Positions 39,977 to 49,557 are shown, numbered from the stretch's first letter. The stretch: 64,000 nt of DNA from Pseudovibrio sp. JCM 19062 (GCA_001310715.1 BAXV01000008.1:27628-91627), one strand, 5' to 3'. Program-made: numbers and translations. The notes: generated by a model from the letters alone, not told the origin.

Positions 39977-40078
39977 AGAGCGTGTTGCGTTCATATGCAT
40001 TCACACACCAAGCTCTAACTCTTTATTTTCATGCGTATTCCTGTCCGAAAACCGGAGCCACTTTTCGGGAATACGCTT
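39977..40078. repeat. Dispersed palindromic repeat, copy A
   Basis: About 100 bases nearly identical to 44513-44612. Shared blocks include GCGTTCATATG, CCAAGCTC, TTTATTTTCA, GCGTATTC and TCCGAAAACCGG, CCACTTTTCGGGAATAC. The 3' half is an inverted repeat (GCGTATTC...CCGAAAA / TTTTCGGGAATACGC) able to form a hairpin. It lies directly after the rcdA stop codon. Confidence 0.85.
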
Positions 40079-40083
40079 TTGAC

Positions 40084-40608
40084 TTACTTGAAGGTGGCCT
40101 TGATCTGGGAAAGCTGATCGCCTACCGGATTAGAGGTGTTGGCGGCTTGTTCTCGCAAGAGCTCTTCCTTGAGCATGTTGTCGATGTGCTTGATGCGTCT
40201 TTGAAGCTGGAATGACATCTGGATCAGGGAGCGCAGATTTTCGGGCAGGTCAGTCCAGACCGGATTCTGCAGGTCTTTGGACGCATTGTCGACGCGGATC
40301 TTGTTTTTCTCGTTTTGTGCTTCGGCTTGCATGATCTCGCCGTTGTTGACGGCGCGTTGCAAGAGAAGCCACGATGCCAGTTGCATGAGGCGGGTGGTGA
40401 GACGCATGGATTCTGTAGCGTAGGCAAGTGACGCTGCCGGTCCCAGAGCTTTGCTCTGCTTTCTTCCCGGTCCGTCAAGATAGGAGGCTGTCTCTTCAAT
40501 CAGCCCCATGCCTTCGCGGAAAAGCACCATGAAGTTTTCCGAGGACATGAGCCGCTGCGCAAAGCTGAAGGTATTTTCTGGTCCTGTTTCAGTTTTGAAT
40601 TCACCCAT
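40084..40608 (-). CDS. rcdA: RcdA-family protein (DUF1465)
   Basis: A 174-residue helical protein of the DUF1465 family. In Caulobacter RcdA works with CpdR to deliver the cell-cycle regulator CtrA and other substrates to the ClpXP protease. Landmarks are FAQRLMSSENFMVLFREGMG, EETASYLDGPGRKQSKAL, TESMRLTTRLMQLASWLLLQ and ASKDLQNPVWTDLPENLRSL. The frame is intact. It sits in a neighbourhood with other alphaproteobacterial cell-cycle factors (TrcR 2 kb away). The functional assignment is by family. Confidence 0.88.
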   Translation of the reverse strand: MGEFKTETGPENTFSFAQRLMSSENFMVLFREGMGLIEETASYLDGPGRKQSKALGPAASLAYATESMRLTTRLMQLASWLLLQRAVNNGEIMQAEAQNEKNKIRVDNASKDLQNPVWTDLPENLRSLIQMSFQLQRRIKHIDNMLKEELLREQAANTSNPVGDQLSQIKATFK

Positions 40609-40830
40609 TTTAAAACCCCTCAGTGATCACGTTAGGTTTCTCTTGCGCTCGTTACCGGCTTTCCCAGTCTGAAACACTTAGGGCTCGAAAGTTGAGGTGA
40701 GCCTTTGGGAAAGACTAAAACTGTCTCGAAATGGAGCAAGAGATCTTACTTCATTTTGAGAGCAGCAAAGCCCGTGCCAAGTCAGGGTTGCAAATTGAGT
40801 GGTTGATTTGGGGTAGGGCGGATTTCAGGC

Positions 40831-40859
40831 AAAAAAAAGAGCCGCATCGGTGCGGCTCT
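40831..40859 (-). terminator. Strong terminator downstream of the DUF1192 gene
   Basis: AGAGCCGCA and TGCGGCTCT form a 9-base perfect stem with a 4-base loop; the minus strand then has eight T residues. It is 190 bases past the DUF1192 stop, leaving a long untranslated stretch between. Confidence 0.85.
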
Positions 40860-41049
40860 GAGGTGTTTTAACAGGGAGGCGTCAAGCAGAGTGAGTAAAC
40901 ACTCTGGATCCAGATCAACTGGAATAACTAAGTTTTAATTTAAAATAGTTAACGATAGGTAAATTGTAAGTATATCATTTGTTTGTTTTGGATTTTGTCA
41001 CTAATTTAATTTAGACTGTAATGTATATTTTGTTTTAATTACTGTTTCA
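40860..41049. other. AT-rich non-coding segment; possible small RNA or long 3' UTR
   Basis: The segment 40925-41045 is far richer in A and T than anything else in the window (runs such as TTTTAATTTAAAATAG). It contains no open frame and ends on the minus strand at the strong terminator. It could be the 3' UTR of the DUF1192 mRNA or an independent small RNA. Confidence 0.35.
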
Positions 41050-41244
41050 CTACTTGAAGAATCTTTCTGCTGAAGCGCTGACGTTGGACTTTGTTTTGAT
41101 CTCATTCTCCACACGTGTGATCTCTGCCTTAAGTTGCTCAAGGCGCTCGTTTAATTCGTGGATCGATAAGGCGCTGAGTGGCTCTCCCAGAACTACTCCG
41201 GAGGGTGCTCGGCGTGGTGTATCATCATCATCAAATATACCCAT
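41050..41244 (-). CDS. DUF1192 family protein
   Basis: Sixty-four residues: MGIFDDDDTPR, then LSALSIHELNERLEQLKAEI and TRVENEIKTK, ending in SASAERFFK. The acidic start and the short helical segment ending in RFF-K are the family pattern. It diverges from the quinone oxidoreductase gene, the usual arrangement in this order. Function is unknown. Confidence 0.87.
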   Translation of the reverse strand: MGIFDDDDTPRRAPSGVVLGEPLSALSIHELNERLEQLKAEITRVENEIKTKSNVSASAERFFK

Positions 41245-41413
41245 GTCTTCTACGAACTCCTTCTTTTGGCAGTCAGCGTATTCTCGGTTTTAAAAAAAAC
41301 AGAGAATTCACCATTGGTGGGGTAGACGGGCTCTGGTTGCCAACTATTCTTCTCCGAATTGAATAAGTGAGCAAGCGGCAGTTTTAGCTATTTGCGAAGA
41401 TCGAGGCAAAAAA

Positions 41414-42421
41414 ATGACAATAGATGATCGCCCAGAACTGATGAAGGCCGTGGTTATGAATGGTGTCGGGGGCTCGGATGTTCTCGAGATCGCAGAAGTC
41501 GAGGTGCCGAAGCCTAAAGCGGGTGAGGTGCTGATCAAGGTGCAGGCCGCCGGTGTCAACCGTCCTGATGTCTTTCAAAGAATGGGCGCTTATCCGCCGC
41601 CTCCCGGTGCGTCTCCTTTGCTAGGTCTGGAAGTCTCCGGTGAAATTGTCGAGCTGGGGGAAGGGGTTGCCTCTCATCGGCTAAGAGAAAAGGTCTGTGC
41701 GCTGACGCCCGGTGGTGGTTATGCGCAGTACTGCGTGGCGCCTGCTGCTCATGCGCTGCCTGTTCCAGCTGGACTGTCTATGGAGGAAGCGGCTGGTATT
41801 CCGGAGACCTTTTTTTACAGTGTGGTCGAATGTGTTTGATCGGCTGGGGCTGCAATCTGGTGAGAAGTTCCTTGTTCATGGTGGCTCTTCAGGCATTGGA
41901 ACAACAGCAATTCAGCTGGCAAAGGTTTTTGGGGCCGAGGTGTTTACGACGGTTGGGTCCGAGGAGAAAGCGCAGGCGGTTCGTGAGCTTGGGGCTGACT
42001 ATGTGATCAACTACCGCGAGACCGACTTTGTGAAAGAGATCGGCAACATCACCAGCAAGGAGGGCATTGACGTTATTCTGGATATGTCGGTGGTGATTAC
42101 GTTGAGAAAAACTGGATTGTTGCGGCTATTGAAGGTCGTATCTGCCAGATTGCAACGCTTCACGGGCCTTCGGAAAATCTCAACTTTAGCCGGTTAATGA
42201 TGAAGCGTTTGACGCATACTGGTTCGACACTTCGGCCTCGAACAAACGAGTATAAAGGTCACCTTGCTGAAGCGCTTCGCACCAAGGTCTGGCCGCATCT
42301 GGAAGCGAGCCGGGTTAAGGTGGTTCTGGATAAGGTGTTTGATTTCAGCGACGTGGGCGCTGCTCATGACAGGATGGAAGGTTCTGGTCATATCGGTAAG
42401 ATCATCCTCAAAGTCGCCTAG
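41414..42421 (+). CDS. NAD(P)H quinone oxidoreductase, PIG3-like (two frameshifts)
   Basis: A zinc-free medium-chain reductase. The N-terminal part reads MKAVVMNGVGGSDVLEIAEV and AAGVNRPDVFQRMGAYPPPP. Seven T near 41812-41818 should be six, giving GIPETFFTVWSNVFDRLGL. The cofactor motif is LVHGGSSGIGTTAIQLAK. A missing G near 42088 gives LDMVGGDYVEKNWIVAAIEG, continuing into SRLMMKRLTHTGSTLRPR and the end at 42421. Repaired length is about 335 residues. It probably reduces quinones or detoxifies reactive carbonyls with NADPH. Confidence 0.87.
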
Positions 42422-42607
42422 CGAACGTGCATAGGTTGATTTTGAATTCTCACAGGTTTCGTGAGGATGGTGGAGGCAGGTGCTGATCTGGTTTGCTTTT
42501 GAGGAAATGTGAGCGTATAGTGCGCTCAAGTTTCCCCAAAAACTCTTATGGAATTCGGCTTCGCCTCCTTTGATTAGGCTGTGGAGCACACAGGAGGGAT
42601 TTATACT

Positions 42608-43325
42608 ATGTCCAACGCACCGCTTATGCCAAAGGCAACAGCCGTATGGTTGGTAGACAACACCGCACTTGGCTTCGATCAGATTGCTGCGTTTTGTAAG
42701 CTGCATCCGTTGGAAGTGAAGGCGATCGCTGATGGTGAAGCTGCACAGGGCATCAAGGTATGGACCCGGTTCTTGCAGGTCAGCTGACCCGTGAAGAGAT
42801 TGAAAAAGCGGCGAATAATCCGAACTACCGGATGCAGCTTTTTGAATCGAAGGTTCGTGTTCCCGAGAACAAGCGTAAAGGGCCTCGCTATACTCCGGTT
42901 TCTCGCCGTCAGGATCGTCCGAACGCAATTTTGTGGCTTGTTCGGTATCATCCTGAGCTGCTTGATGCTCAGATCATGCGTCTTGTTGGCACAACTAAGC
43001 CGACAATTGAGGCTATTCGTACCAGAACCCATTGGAACTCCTCGAATCTTGAGCCAATGATCCTGTGACGCTGGGCCTGAGTTCCCAGATTGAGCTGGAC
43101 ATTGAAGTCGAGAAAGCTGCGAAGAACGCTCCGAAGCCTATAGAAGGTGAAGAGCCGCAAACCCTTATGCCTGTTGATGAAACAACAAGCGAAGAGGCGA
43201 TTGCAGCAGCGTTTGCGAAACCTGCGCCTAAGACCCGTGAAGAAGAAGAAGCAGTGGATGCAGATGCTGTATTCGCGAACTTCAAGTCTTCCGGTGACAG
43301 CGATGAGGACGAAGACGAGCGCTAA
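42608..43325 (+). CDS. trcR: TrcR, cell-cycle transcriptional regulator (DUF1013; two frameshifts)
   Basis: The alphaproteobacterial DUF1013 protein, named TrcR and implicated in cell-cycle gene control. It begins MSNAPLMPKATAVWLVDNTA after GGAGGG. A missing G near 42757 restores GIKGMDPVLAGQLTREEIEK. SRRQDRPNAILWLVRYHPEL and VGTTKPTIEAIRTRTHWNSS form the helix-turn-helix-like core. A missing base near 43060 restores LEPMDPVTLGLSSQIELD. An acidic tail ends the protein (SGDSDEDEDER). Repaired length is about 239 residues. The gene is highly conserved in the class, so both breaks are presumably artefacts. Confidence 0.92.
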
Positions 43326-43388
43326 GTTCGTTTCTCTGGCTGTTTAAGTCAGAGTGGCTTCTCGTTCTTCTGAGTGCCTGAATATTTG

Positions 43389-43422
43389 AAAAGCCGCTTC
43401 CATATTTGGGGGCGGCTTTTTT
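43389..43422 (+). terminator. Terminator of trcR
   Basis: AAAAGCCGC and GCGGCTTTT pair around a 14-base loop that allows further pairing, followed by T residues. Confidence 0.85.
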
Positions 43423-43483
43423 GTTTGCGTTGGTTTGCGTAGGTTTGCGCGATTTTGCGTTTTTCCTGCGTTTGGTTGCGTTG
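43423..43483. repeat. Imperfect short repeats of TTTGCGT
   Basis: Six copies of (T)TTGCGY or CTGCGT with spacers of 2-5 bases directly after the trcR terminator. Low-complexity sequence of unknown role. Confidence 0.6.
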
Positions 43484-43685
43484 TTATGTGGTTGCAGGCC
43501 CATGATCGAGCTTTCCGCAGAGCAGGGTTTGGGAGCGGGCGGGTCTGTAAACTCAGCGGGTATAATTTCACGGATCAAACTCGGTCAGCTTGTTTTTGGG
43601 GAAGTTACTCCCTTGCCGGGGTTCGAGTTTATACTCTAAGTTCGATGCAATTGTTCGTGGTGCTTTTCTAGCGGATCGGGTTTTT

Positions 43686-44228
43686 ATGCGGATATTTTTG
43701 GGGGCTTTTGTTGCGCTGTTGCTGGCTTGTGGGGTGTCGTTGGGGGCCTCTGGGCTGAAGAACGAGAACCTTTTGGTGAGTGTTCCTTCTGGATACAAGA
43801 TTGCTTTTTCTGATCGGAAGTCAGGGCTTCTGGTTTCCGAGATGATTCCTGAAGCACAGTCTTTGAAGGACTGGAAGGACATGTTGACTGTCCAGATCTA
43901 CTATTCCCGCCAGATGAAAATGAGTGCGCTGGAGGCGGCATATACACAGGGGGCCAATCCGGTTTGTAAGGAAAGTTCAGGTGCGCTGGTCGGTAAGGGT
44001 CGTGAGAATGGCTATGAGTATGGCCTGTTCATCTCTTCTTGTAGTACAGAGCCTGATTCAAAAAGTGAAACGGTGCTGACCAAAGCAATCCTTGGCGAGG
44101 ATAGCACCTATTTCATCATCAAATCCTGGCGCTCGGAGCCTGATCATGGGGAGATCGTGAAATGGTCTCGCTACATGGCGGGGGTGAAGGTGTGTGACAG
44201 CCGGATTGCGGAGAGGAAGTGTCCGTGA
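43686..44228 (+). CDS. Hypothetical exported protein
   Basis: About 180 residues starting MRIFLGAFVALLLACGVSLG, a signal peptide (a cysteine follows the hydrophobic core but no full lipobox is clear). The mature part has SVPSGYKIAFSDRKSGLLVS, EMIPEAQSLKDWKDMLTVQI, a GLFISSC segment and a C-terminal VCDSRIAERKCP, so up to four cysteines could form disulfides. Upstream in-frame codons to 43590 are open but look non-coding. No family is recognised with confidence; the QSLKDWKDMLTVQIY pattern recalls small exported alphaproteobacterial proteins of unknown role. Confidence 0.72.
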   Translation: MRIFLGAFVALLLACGVSLGASGLKNENLLVSVPSGYKIAFSDRKSGLLVSEMIPEAQSLKDWKDMLTVQIYYSRQMKMSALEAAYTQGANPVCKESSGALVGKGRENGYEYGLFISSCSTEPDSKSETVLTKAILGEDSTYFIIKSWRSEPDHGEIVKWSRYMAGVKVCDSRIAERKCP

Positions 44229-44279
44229 GCGCTGGCTGTGTGGGTTGCTGTTGGGCTGATGTGACAGATGTGTGATCTG

Positions 44280-44402
44280 GGTTCGCAGGTATAGATCCCG
44301 GCTCGGGGGCCGGGAAGACACCGGGGGTGGTGGTTAGTTTTGAGTAAGGCCTCTCAGCGTCATGCCATACGAAGCGCAGCGGAGATCTGGTATCCAGAGC
44401 AA
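44280..44402. repeat. GC-rich dispersed-repeat relic
   Basis: Contains GATCCCGGCTCGGGGGCCGGG, a near-palindrome, followed by GTCATGCC...GGTATCCAGAGC. Both resemble intergenic palindromic sequences widespread in alphaproteobacterial genomes. It is non-coding and lies in a 650-base gap that also holds the second copy of the other repeat. Confidence 0.45.
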
Positions 44403-44512
44403 ATAGTCGAGGCGATTGCGGAGCTGACATGGAATTAAGGTGATGCTGCTGCGGGTGTTTGGGTTCTCTGTTCGATGACTTTTTGTAGCCAATGGAAGAG
44501 TAAGACTCTGCT

Positions 44513-44612
44513 AGAGCATATCGCGTTCATATGAATTCACGCGCCAAGCTCAAAGCGTTTATTTTCACGCGTATTCTTCTCCGAAAACCGGACCCACTTT
44601 TCGGGAATACAC
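44513..44612. repeat. Dispersed palindromic repeat, copy B
   Basis: Nearly identical over 100 bases to the copy at 39977-40078, including the hairpin half CGTATTC...CCGAAAACCGG...CCACTTTTCGGGAATAC. It is isolated in non-coding sequence, so it is not tied to one gene. Confidence 0.85.
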
Positions 44613-44790
44613 TGCAAGAGCGCGTTCCGTTTGATTGGATGCAATCAAACGACAAGAATTCGCTCCAACAAGGAAGTTAGTGTCCGATGCGTGAATGTAG
44701 ATGAACGCAACGTGCTCTAAGTTTTGATTGTGGGGGAGTGTACGTGTTGATGGATGTGTCGCCAGTACTCTCGTGTGATGCACCCCGATT

Positions 44791-44834
44791 AAAAAAGGCA
44801 GTTGCCTGAGGGGGATCAAGCGAACTGCCTTTGT
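44791..44834 (-). terminator. Terminator of the MotA/OmpA-like operon
   Basis: AAAGGCAGTT pairs with AACTGCCTTT around a loop of about 19 bases; the minus strand then runs into T residues. It is about 50 bases after the OmpA-like stop. Confidence 0.8.
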
Positions 44835-44886
44835 TTGTTTCTACGTTTTCTCTCCACCATGCTCAGTGCATTTTGGAGAGCTGCCG

Positions 44887-45920
44887 TTATCGCTGTGTCA
44901 GCTTTAGCTCGATGCGGCGGTTTTTGGCGTTGGCTTCGTTGCTGGTGCCTGCTTCCAGTGGTTGGTATTCGCCAAAACCGGCTGCAACCAAGCGGTCTGG
45001 TTGAACGCCTCTGGCGATGAGGTACTTGACCACGGAGATTGCGCGGGCGGCCGAGAGGTCCCAGTTGTCGCGCAGGCGACCGGTGCCGGAAAGTGGACGG
45101 GCATCGGTGTGGCCATCTACACGCAGGACCCAGTTGATTTCCGACGGGATTTCGCCCTCAAGTTCGATAATGGCGCTTGCGAGGATATCCAGCTGGCTCC
45201 TGCCTTGCGGGTTGATCTCATCATCACCGGAGGAGAACAGGACCTCGGATTGGAAGACAAAGCGGTCGCCAACCACTTCAATATCGGAGCGCTGGGCGAG
45301 GATTTCGCGCAGGCGGCCAAAGAAGTCGGAGCGGTACCGCGAAAGTTCCTGCACGCGCTGGGCGAGGGCCACGTTGAGCCGCTTGCCAAGGTCTGCAATG
45401 CGGGTCTGGCTTTCTCTGTCGCGGGTTTCTGAGGCTTCCAGCGCATCTTCCAGCACGGCAATCTGACGGCGCAGGGCGCTGATCTGCTGGTTGAGCAGTT
45501 CTACCTGTGCCAGAGCCCTGTCGCTGATCTGTTGTTCGTCTTCCAGCTGTGCCTGAAGAGCGGCCAGTGCGCCACCTGCCTCGTCAATCTGTCCTGAACG
45601 GTCGTTGAGCAAGCCAGAAGACGATCCCGTTCTTCTGAGGTTTGATCCAGACCCAGTTGCAGGGAGGAGATGGTGGATTCCAGATCTCCCACATTGGATT
45701 TTTCCAATGCGAGCAGCTCTGTAAGCTCTGCGATTTGCTGGTTGAGGCGATTGAGCACCCTATCCCTGCCAGACAGCTGCTGGCTCAGGAAGAACTGCGC
45801 AATCATGAAGATGGAGAGCAGGAAGATGAACACCAGCAGGAGTGCGGACATGGCGTCCACGAAACCCGGCCAGTAATCCTCTGAGTTGTTTTGCGACCTG
45901 CGTGAGCGTACACCTGCCAT
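44887..45920 (-). CDS. MotB-like OmpA-domain protein with one membrane anchor (frameshift near 45610)
   Basis: The N-terminus (SEDYWPGFVDAMSALLLVFI) is a MotB/ExbD-type anchor in which D25-like aspartate precedes the helix. A long coiled coil follows (LNRLNQQIAELTELLALEKS, LNQQISALRRQIAVLEDALE). The C-terminal OmpA domain binds peptidoglycan (VLFSSGDDEINPQGRSQLDI, RVDGHTDARPL, AARAISVVKYLIARGV, NRRIELKLT). One base is missing near 45610 in the coiled coil. It follows the MotA/ExbB-like gene by three bases. The pair resembles a stator unit, but no flagellar genes are near. Function in this order is unknown. Confidence 0.87.
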
Positions 45921-45923
45921 GCT

Positions 45924-46920
45924 TTATTCCTTCTCCCGCTCTACCTCTGCGGTGAGCGTTTTCAGGAAGCGTTCAATGCGGCGCTGTTGCATAGACTGGG
46001 CCTCGGCCCATTCGCGCATCATCTTCTGCTCGGATCGCACGTGCTGGACAAGGCCCTGAATGCCTTCGGCCAGTTTGCTCATGGCAGTGCTGGAGCCGTC
46101 ATCCTCCGTCGAGCCCTTTGACTCCAAGGATTGGCGCAGCTTTTCCAATGTAACGCGCAGGTCTGCTGCAATATCGGCAGATGCGCCGCTGCCCAGTTCG
46201 TCCGGATCGATATCCGTCAGGGTGGAGAGCCAGTCTTCCAGTTCCTGATAGAAACGGTTTTGCGCTTGTCCTGCTTGCAGGTCGAGGAAGCCCAGAACGA
46301 GGGAGCCGGTCAGACCAAGTAAGGAGGAGGAAAATGCGATGCCGAGGCCAGTCATCTGCGCGGTAATACCGGAGACCAGATCTTCAAAGAGCACATTGGC
46401 ATCGCCGCCTGCCGCGTTGAGCGTGCTGACGGTGGTCGCCACCGCGCTCACGGTTTGCATCAGGCCCCAGAAGGTACCGACCAGCCCGAGGAAGATGAGC
46501 AGGCGGGTGAGATAGCGGGAGATCTCACGGCTTTCATCCAGGCGCATGCCGATGGAATCAAGCATGGAGCGCATGGTGGAAGGCGAGATGCTCATATCGC
46601 CTGCTTTGTTACCAAGCAGGGTTGCCATGGGCGCAAGCAGTACCGGTGGGCGGCGGACCTCAAGGCGTGGATCGCCGAGGCGGAAGCGTTTACCCATGAA
46701 ACTTCCGGGAAAATTCGCAGGACCTGCCGGAATGACAGTAAAATGCCCAGTGTCGCGACCCCCACGATCAGGCCGTTCAATGCCGGGTTCGCCATGAAGG
46801 CTGCTGTGATTTGTCCAATCAAGACGAAGGCGATGAAGCCCGCCAGGACTAGAAAAATGATCATGCGCCACAGGTAGACCTGTGGGCTCGACAGACTGTA
46901 GGATCGTAGTCTCGTGCCAT
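45924..46920 (-). CDS. MotA/TolQ/ExbB proton-channel family protein (two frameshifts)
   Basis: Membrane partner of the OmpA-like protein. The start is MARDYDPTV (46920). A missing base near 46895 restores LSSPQVYLWRMIIFLVLAGF, and one near 46692 restores VNRFRLGDPRLEVRRPPVL. Helices lie at FMANPALNGLIVGVATLGIL, LTRLLIFLGLVGTFWGLMQT and ITAQMTGLGIAFSSSLLGLT, the last two being the channel-forming pair of the family. A cytosolic tail of about 110 residues follows. About 331 residues. By family, it should pass protons in a complex with the OmpA-like subunit and do mechanical work on the envelope. Confidence 0.87.
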
Positions 46921-47368
46921 TATCCTGCGTACATCTAAAGCAAAGCGAATTCCGTTTGTCTGGCCAAGGCCATTCAAGCAGAGCCGCTTTATAGTGAATG
47001 ATGCTATTAGATAACGCGATTTTCCGCCAATAGGAAACCGCAAATCGCCGCGATTGGGCAAGAAACCCGTAAGTTTTTAAATAAGCCGCATTTTCGCACC
47101 CCTGATGTCGTGTTTTCGGCGGGATGTGGTCATGGTGGGGGTGTCTTGCTCAGAATTTGGGTGCGGATGGCTTGAGTTATTTGCCCCAAATGTCATTGAA
47201 CTTATGGCTAAAGCTCCGGTTTTCTTCTGTGTATTGTTGAGATTTCGCATATATACGCCTGCTAACTTATTTTGTACTCATATGTATACAATATAAAATT
47301 GATGCCGTGTTGGATTTTTTTGTGAGCGAGCATTGCTCATTTACGCGAAAAGAAAGAAGACGATAGTT
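46921..47368. other. Intergenic region with divergent promoters
   Basis: About 450 bases between the MotA-like start and the RraA-like gene. The only plus-strand frame (47105-47296) has no recognisable features. AT-rich segments near 47000-47100 and 47250-47330 could hold the divergent promoters. Nothing else seen. Confidence 0.4.
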
Positions 47369-47987
47369 ATGATTGATTTGAGTACTTTTTCGGAATTCTC
47401 GACCTGCAATTACGCGGACTTTCTATCGCCAGCCTCATTTATGGATCGGGGAATCAGATCGTTATGGTCCGGTGGCCCAAGATTAGTCGGCAGAGCGTTC
47501 ACGGTGAGGTGTGAGCCCGGTGATAATCTGATGATGCATGCGGCGATTTATGAAGCACCACGCGGTTCGGTTGTGGTTCTGGATGCGGGCGATGACAAAT
47601 TTGCGGTGGCGGGTGGCAATGTCTGTGCAGTTGCCAAGCAACGGGGCATTGCGGGGTTTATTATTGATGGCGTCATTCGGGACATAGCGGAGATCCGCGA
47701 GATGAAGTTCCCTGTTTACGCCCGTGGGATTGTCCCTAAGCCGGGCAAAAAAGCCAAGCTTGGGGAGTTGGGAGGCTTAGTTATCTGCGGGGGCATTCCG
47801 GTTCGAACCGGTGATGTTGTTATTGCTGATGAAGATGGAGTTGTCATAGTGGAGTATGACAAGGCTGCTAGCGTTTTCGAGCAAACTCGGAAAAAAAGTA
47901 GAGCAGGAGCGAAATCAGTCACTCGAGGAATGGCAACGCAACCACTATCAAAAGATCAGTGGCTTGATTTCTGGGCTTTCGAACTAG
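47369..47987 (+). CDS. RraA-like family protein (frameshift in A7 near 47890-47896)
   Basis: RraA-fold protein, often mis-named dimethylmenaquinone methyltransferase; relatives are RNase E inhibitors or oxaloacetate/HMG aldolases. Motifs are GRAFTVRCEPGDNLMMHAAI, APRGSVVVLDAGDDKFAVAG, GNVCAVAKQRGIAGFIIDGV and IRDIAEIREMKFPVYARG; the GxxR-D pattern (GVIRD) is the aldolase metal site. Seven A should be six; repair gives RKKVEQERNQSLEEWQRNHY and a stop at 47987, eight bases before the converging phosphatase gene. Repaired length is about 205 residues. Aldolase activity is more likely than RNase E binding given the intact metal site. Confidence 0.82.
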
Positions 47988-47994
47988 CTGCGCT

Positions 47995-48764
47995 CTACTT
48001 GTGCGTCGGGATGAAGTCGAAGAGGTCCCAGTCGTCGGTGGTGGCGGTGATGAACTTCATGTCGTTGCCTTCCAGCACCGCGCAGGTGAGGCGGCCGGAG
48101 GCGTAGGCTTCGGTGTCCACGTCCAGCCGGTTGGTGCGGCGGTCGATGTGTTCGACAGGGGTGTGGCCGTGGACGACGAAGACGCCGAAGTCTTCCTGAT
48201 AATTGAGGAAGGGGCCGCGAATCCACATGAGCTCTTCCGGACTTTGCTCGTCCAGCGGGACTTCAGGCGGATGCCAGCGTGGACGAAGAAGTAGTCGCCG
48301 CATCTGTACTGGAGTTGCAGGGATTTGAAAAAGTCTTCGTGAGGCTTGGGCAGGTTATCCTTGAAGAGGGTTCGAACGCTCTCAGCGCCGGAAGAGCCCA
48401 TGAGGTCGTGCTGGGAGAGACCATAGGACAGTAAAGTTTCGGTGCCGCCCAAATCTTCCCAATGATAAAGCGTTGCCGGGTTCTCCAGAAATCCCAGCAG
48501 GGATGCTTCGTGATTGCCTTTCAGGCATATTTGCCGTGGTGTGCGGTGGTGGTGATTGAGGAAGAACTCAATGACTTTTCTACTGTTCGGGCCGCGGTCG
48601 ATATAATCGCCGAGGAAGATTGAAACGGGATCTGCTATGGGGCGGCTTTGCAGGTCGCTTTCTATGGCTTTGCCCATGACTTCCAGCAGGTCGTACCGGC
48701 CATGTATGTCACCGGTCGCATAAATGCGTGTCCCTTCTGGCAGGGTTGGATAGGGTTTTTGCAT
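47995..48764 (-). CDS. Serine/threonine-type metallophosphatase (frameshift near 48272)
   Basis: A PPP-family (bacteriophage-lambda-phosphatase-like) enzyme. GTRIYATGDIHGRYDLLEVM, IFLGDYIDRGPNSRKVIEFF and ICLKGNHEAS are the GDxHG, GDxxDRG and GNHE metal motifs. HAGIRP and VVHGHTPVEH supply the remaining histidines. One C is missing near 48272; repair gives IRPEVPLDEQSPEELMWIRG. Repaired length is about 256 residues. The start MQKPYPTLPEG at 48764 is chosen over the longer frame. It may dephosphorylate proteins or dinucleotides. Confidence 0.88.
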
Positions 48765-48909
48765 GGTGTCCACGTTGCAAATGCCTGTCTGTTTCACGGT
48801 CACTCGTTGGGGCAATCTACTTTAAGAAAACGAATGAGGCGCAAATTGACAGGTTCAATTTGTTGGCTTTTAGGCGGGCCCAATGTTGATTTCGCTGTTA
48901 CATTGCCTT

Positions 48910-49407
48910 TTAAGACAGCAGCAGGTTGAGGCACAGTCCGGTGAGGTAAAGACCCAGCCCGAATGATAGATGGGCGATCAGGCTTCTTATTCTGGCGATC
49001 TTTGGGGCAGGTATTTTGGCGGCGGCTATGCCGAAGCCGAAGGCTGGTTGCATGAGGAAAAAGGGGAAGGTGAGGGAGAGCAAGCCAATCATTAGTGGTA
49101 ACAGGATGGTCGGGTTTTGCAGCCAGACTGGTCCAGTCATAGCAAGCAGAATGAACGCGAATACAATGCCGATGCCGTAATGGGCGATCCAGCCGATGGA
49201 ACGTTCAAACGGTTGTGAAGGGCTCTTCATGATGTTTTGGTGCTGTATTTGTCCGCGTGGCATGGATAGCAGCCAACGGCCAACCAAGCGGTAATCCAGA
49301 GATGGAATTGCGAAGTAACGCAGTCGCACCCAAGCGACCAGATCCATGAAGATTGTTGCGCCAGTTCCTAGCAGGATAGCGTTGAGTAGATGACTTGTGG
49401 TGAGCAC
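48910..49407 (-). CDS. DUF2938 family membrane protein
   Basis: About 165 residues with four hydrophobic segments (LLNAILLGTGATIFMDLVAW, IAHYGIGIVFAFILLAMTG, LLPLMIGLLSLTFPFFLMQ, HLSFGLGLYLTGLCLNLLL). PAFGFGIAAAKIP before the last helix is a DUF2938 landmark. A GTG at 49405-49407 with AGGAAAGG upstream is the likely start. The function is unknown. Confidence 0.75.
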   Translation of the reverse strand: MLTTSHLLNAILLGTGATIFMDLVAWVRLRYFAIPSLDYRLVGRWLLSMPRGQIQHQNIMKSPSQPFERSIGWIAHYGIGIVFAFILLAMTGPVWLQNPTILLPLMIGLLSLTFPFFLMQPAFGFGIAAAKIPAPKIARIRSLIAHLSFGLGLYLTGLCLNLLLS

Positions 49408-49557
49408 GGGTTTGCCTTTCCTGATGAGGTTTCGGCGGCTACCGTGCCACTTCAAGTCGACTTGAGGTCAAGGGATTATCGTTGGGATCTGATGGATAAC
49501 CTTTTTGGGGGGCGAACATTCTGCGGTGATGGTGGATTTGTTCATCTGGCGATGTGG

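Noticed and set aside
39977..44612. The two near-identical 100-base repeats as ends of a composite transposon
   Set aside because: The 4.4 kb between them holds conserved core genes (rcdA, DUF1192, trcR) in usual order and no transposase; other copies lie elsewhere.
44887..46920. MotA/MotB-like pair as a Zorya (ZorAB) phage-defence system
   Set aside because: No ZorC, ZorD or ZorE partner and no other defence gene is nearby; the flanks are ordinary chromosomal genes. ZorA usually has a much longer cytoplasmic tail than the 110 residues seen here.
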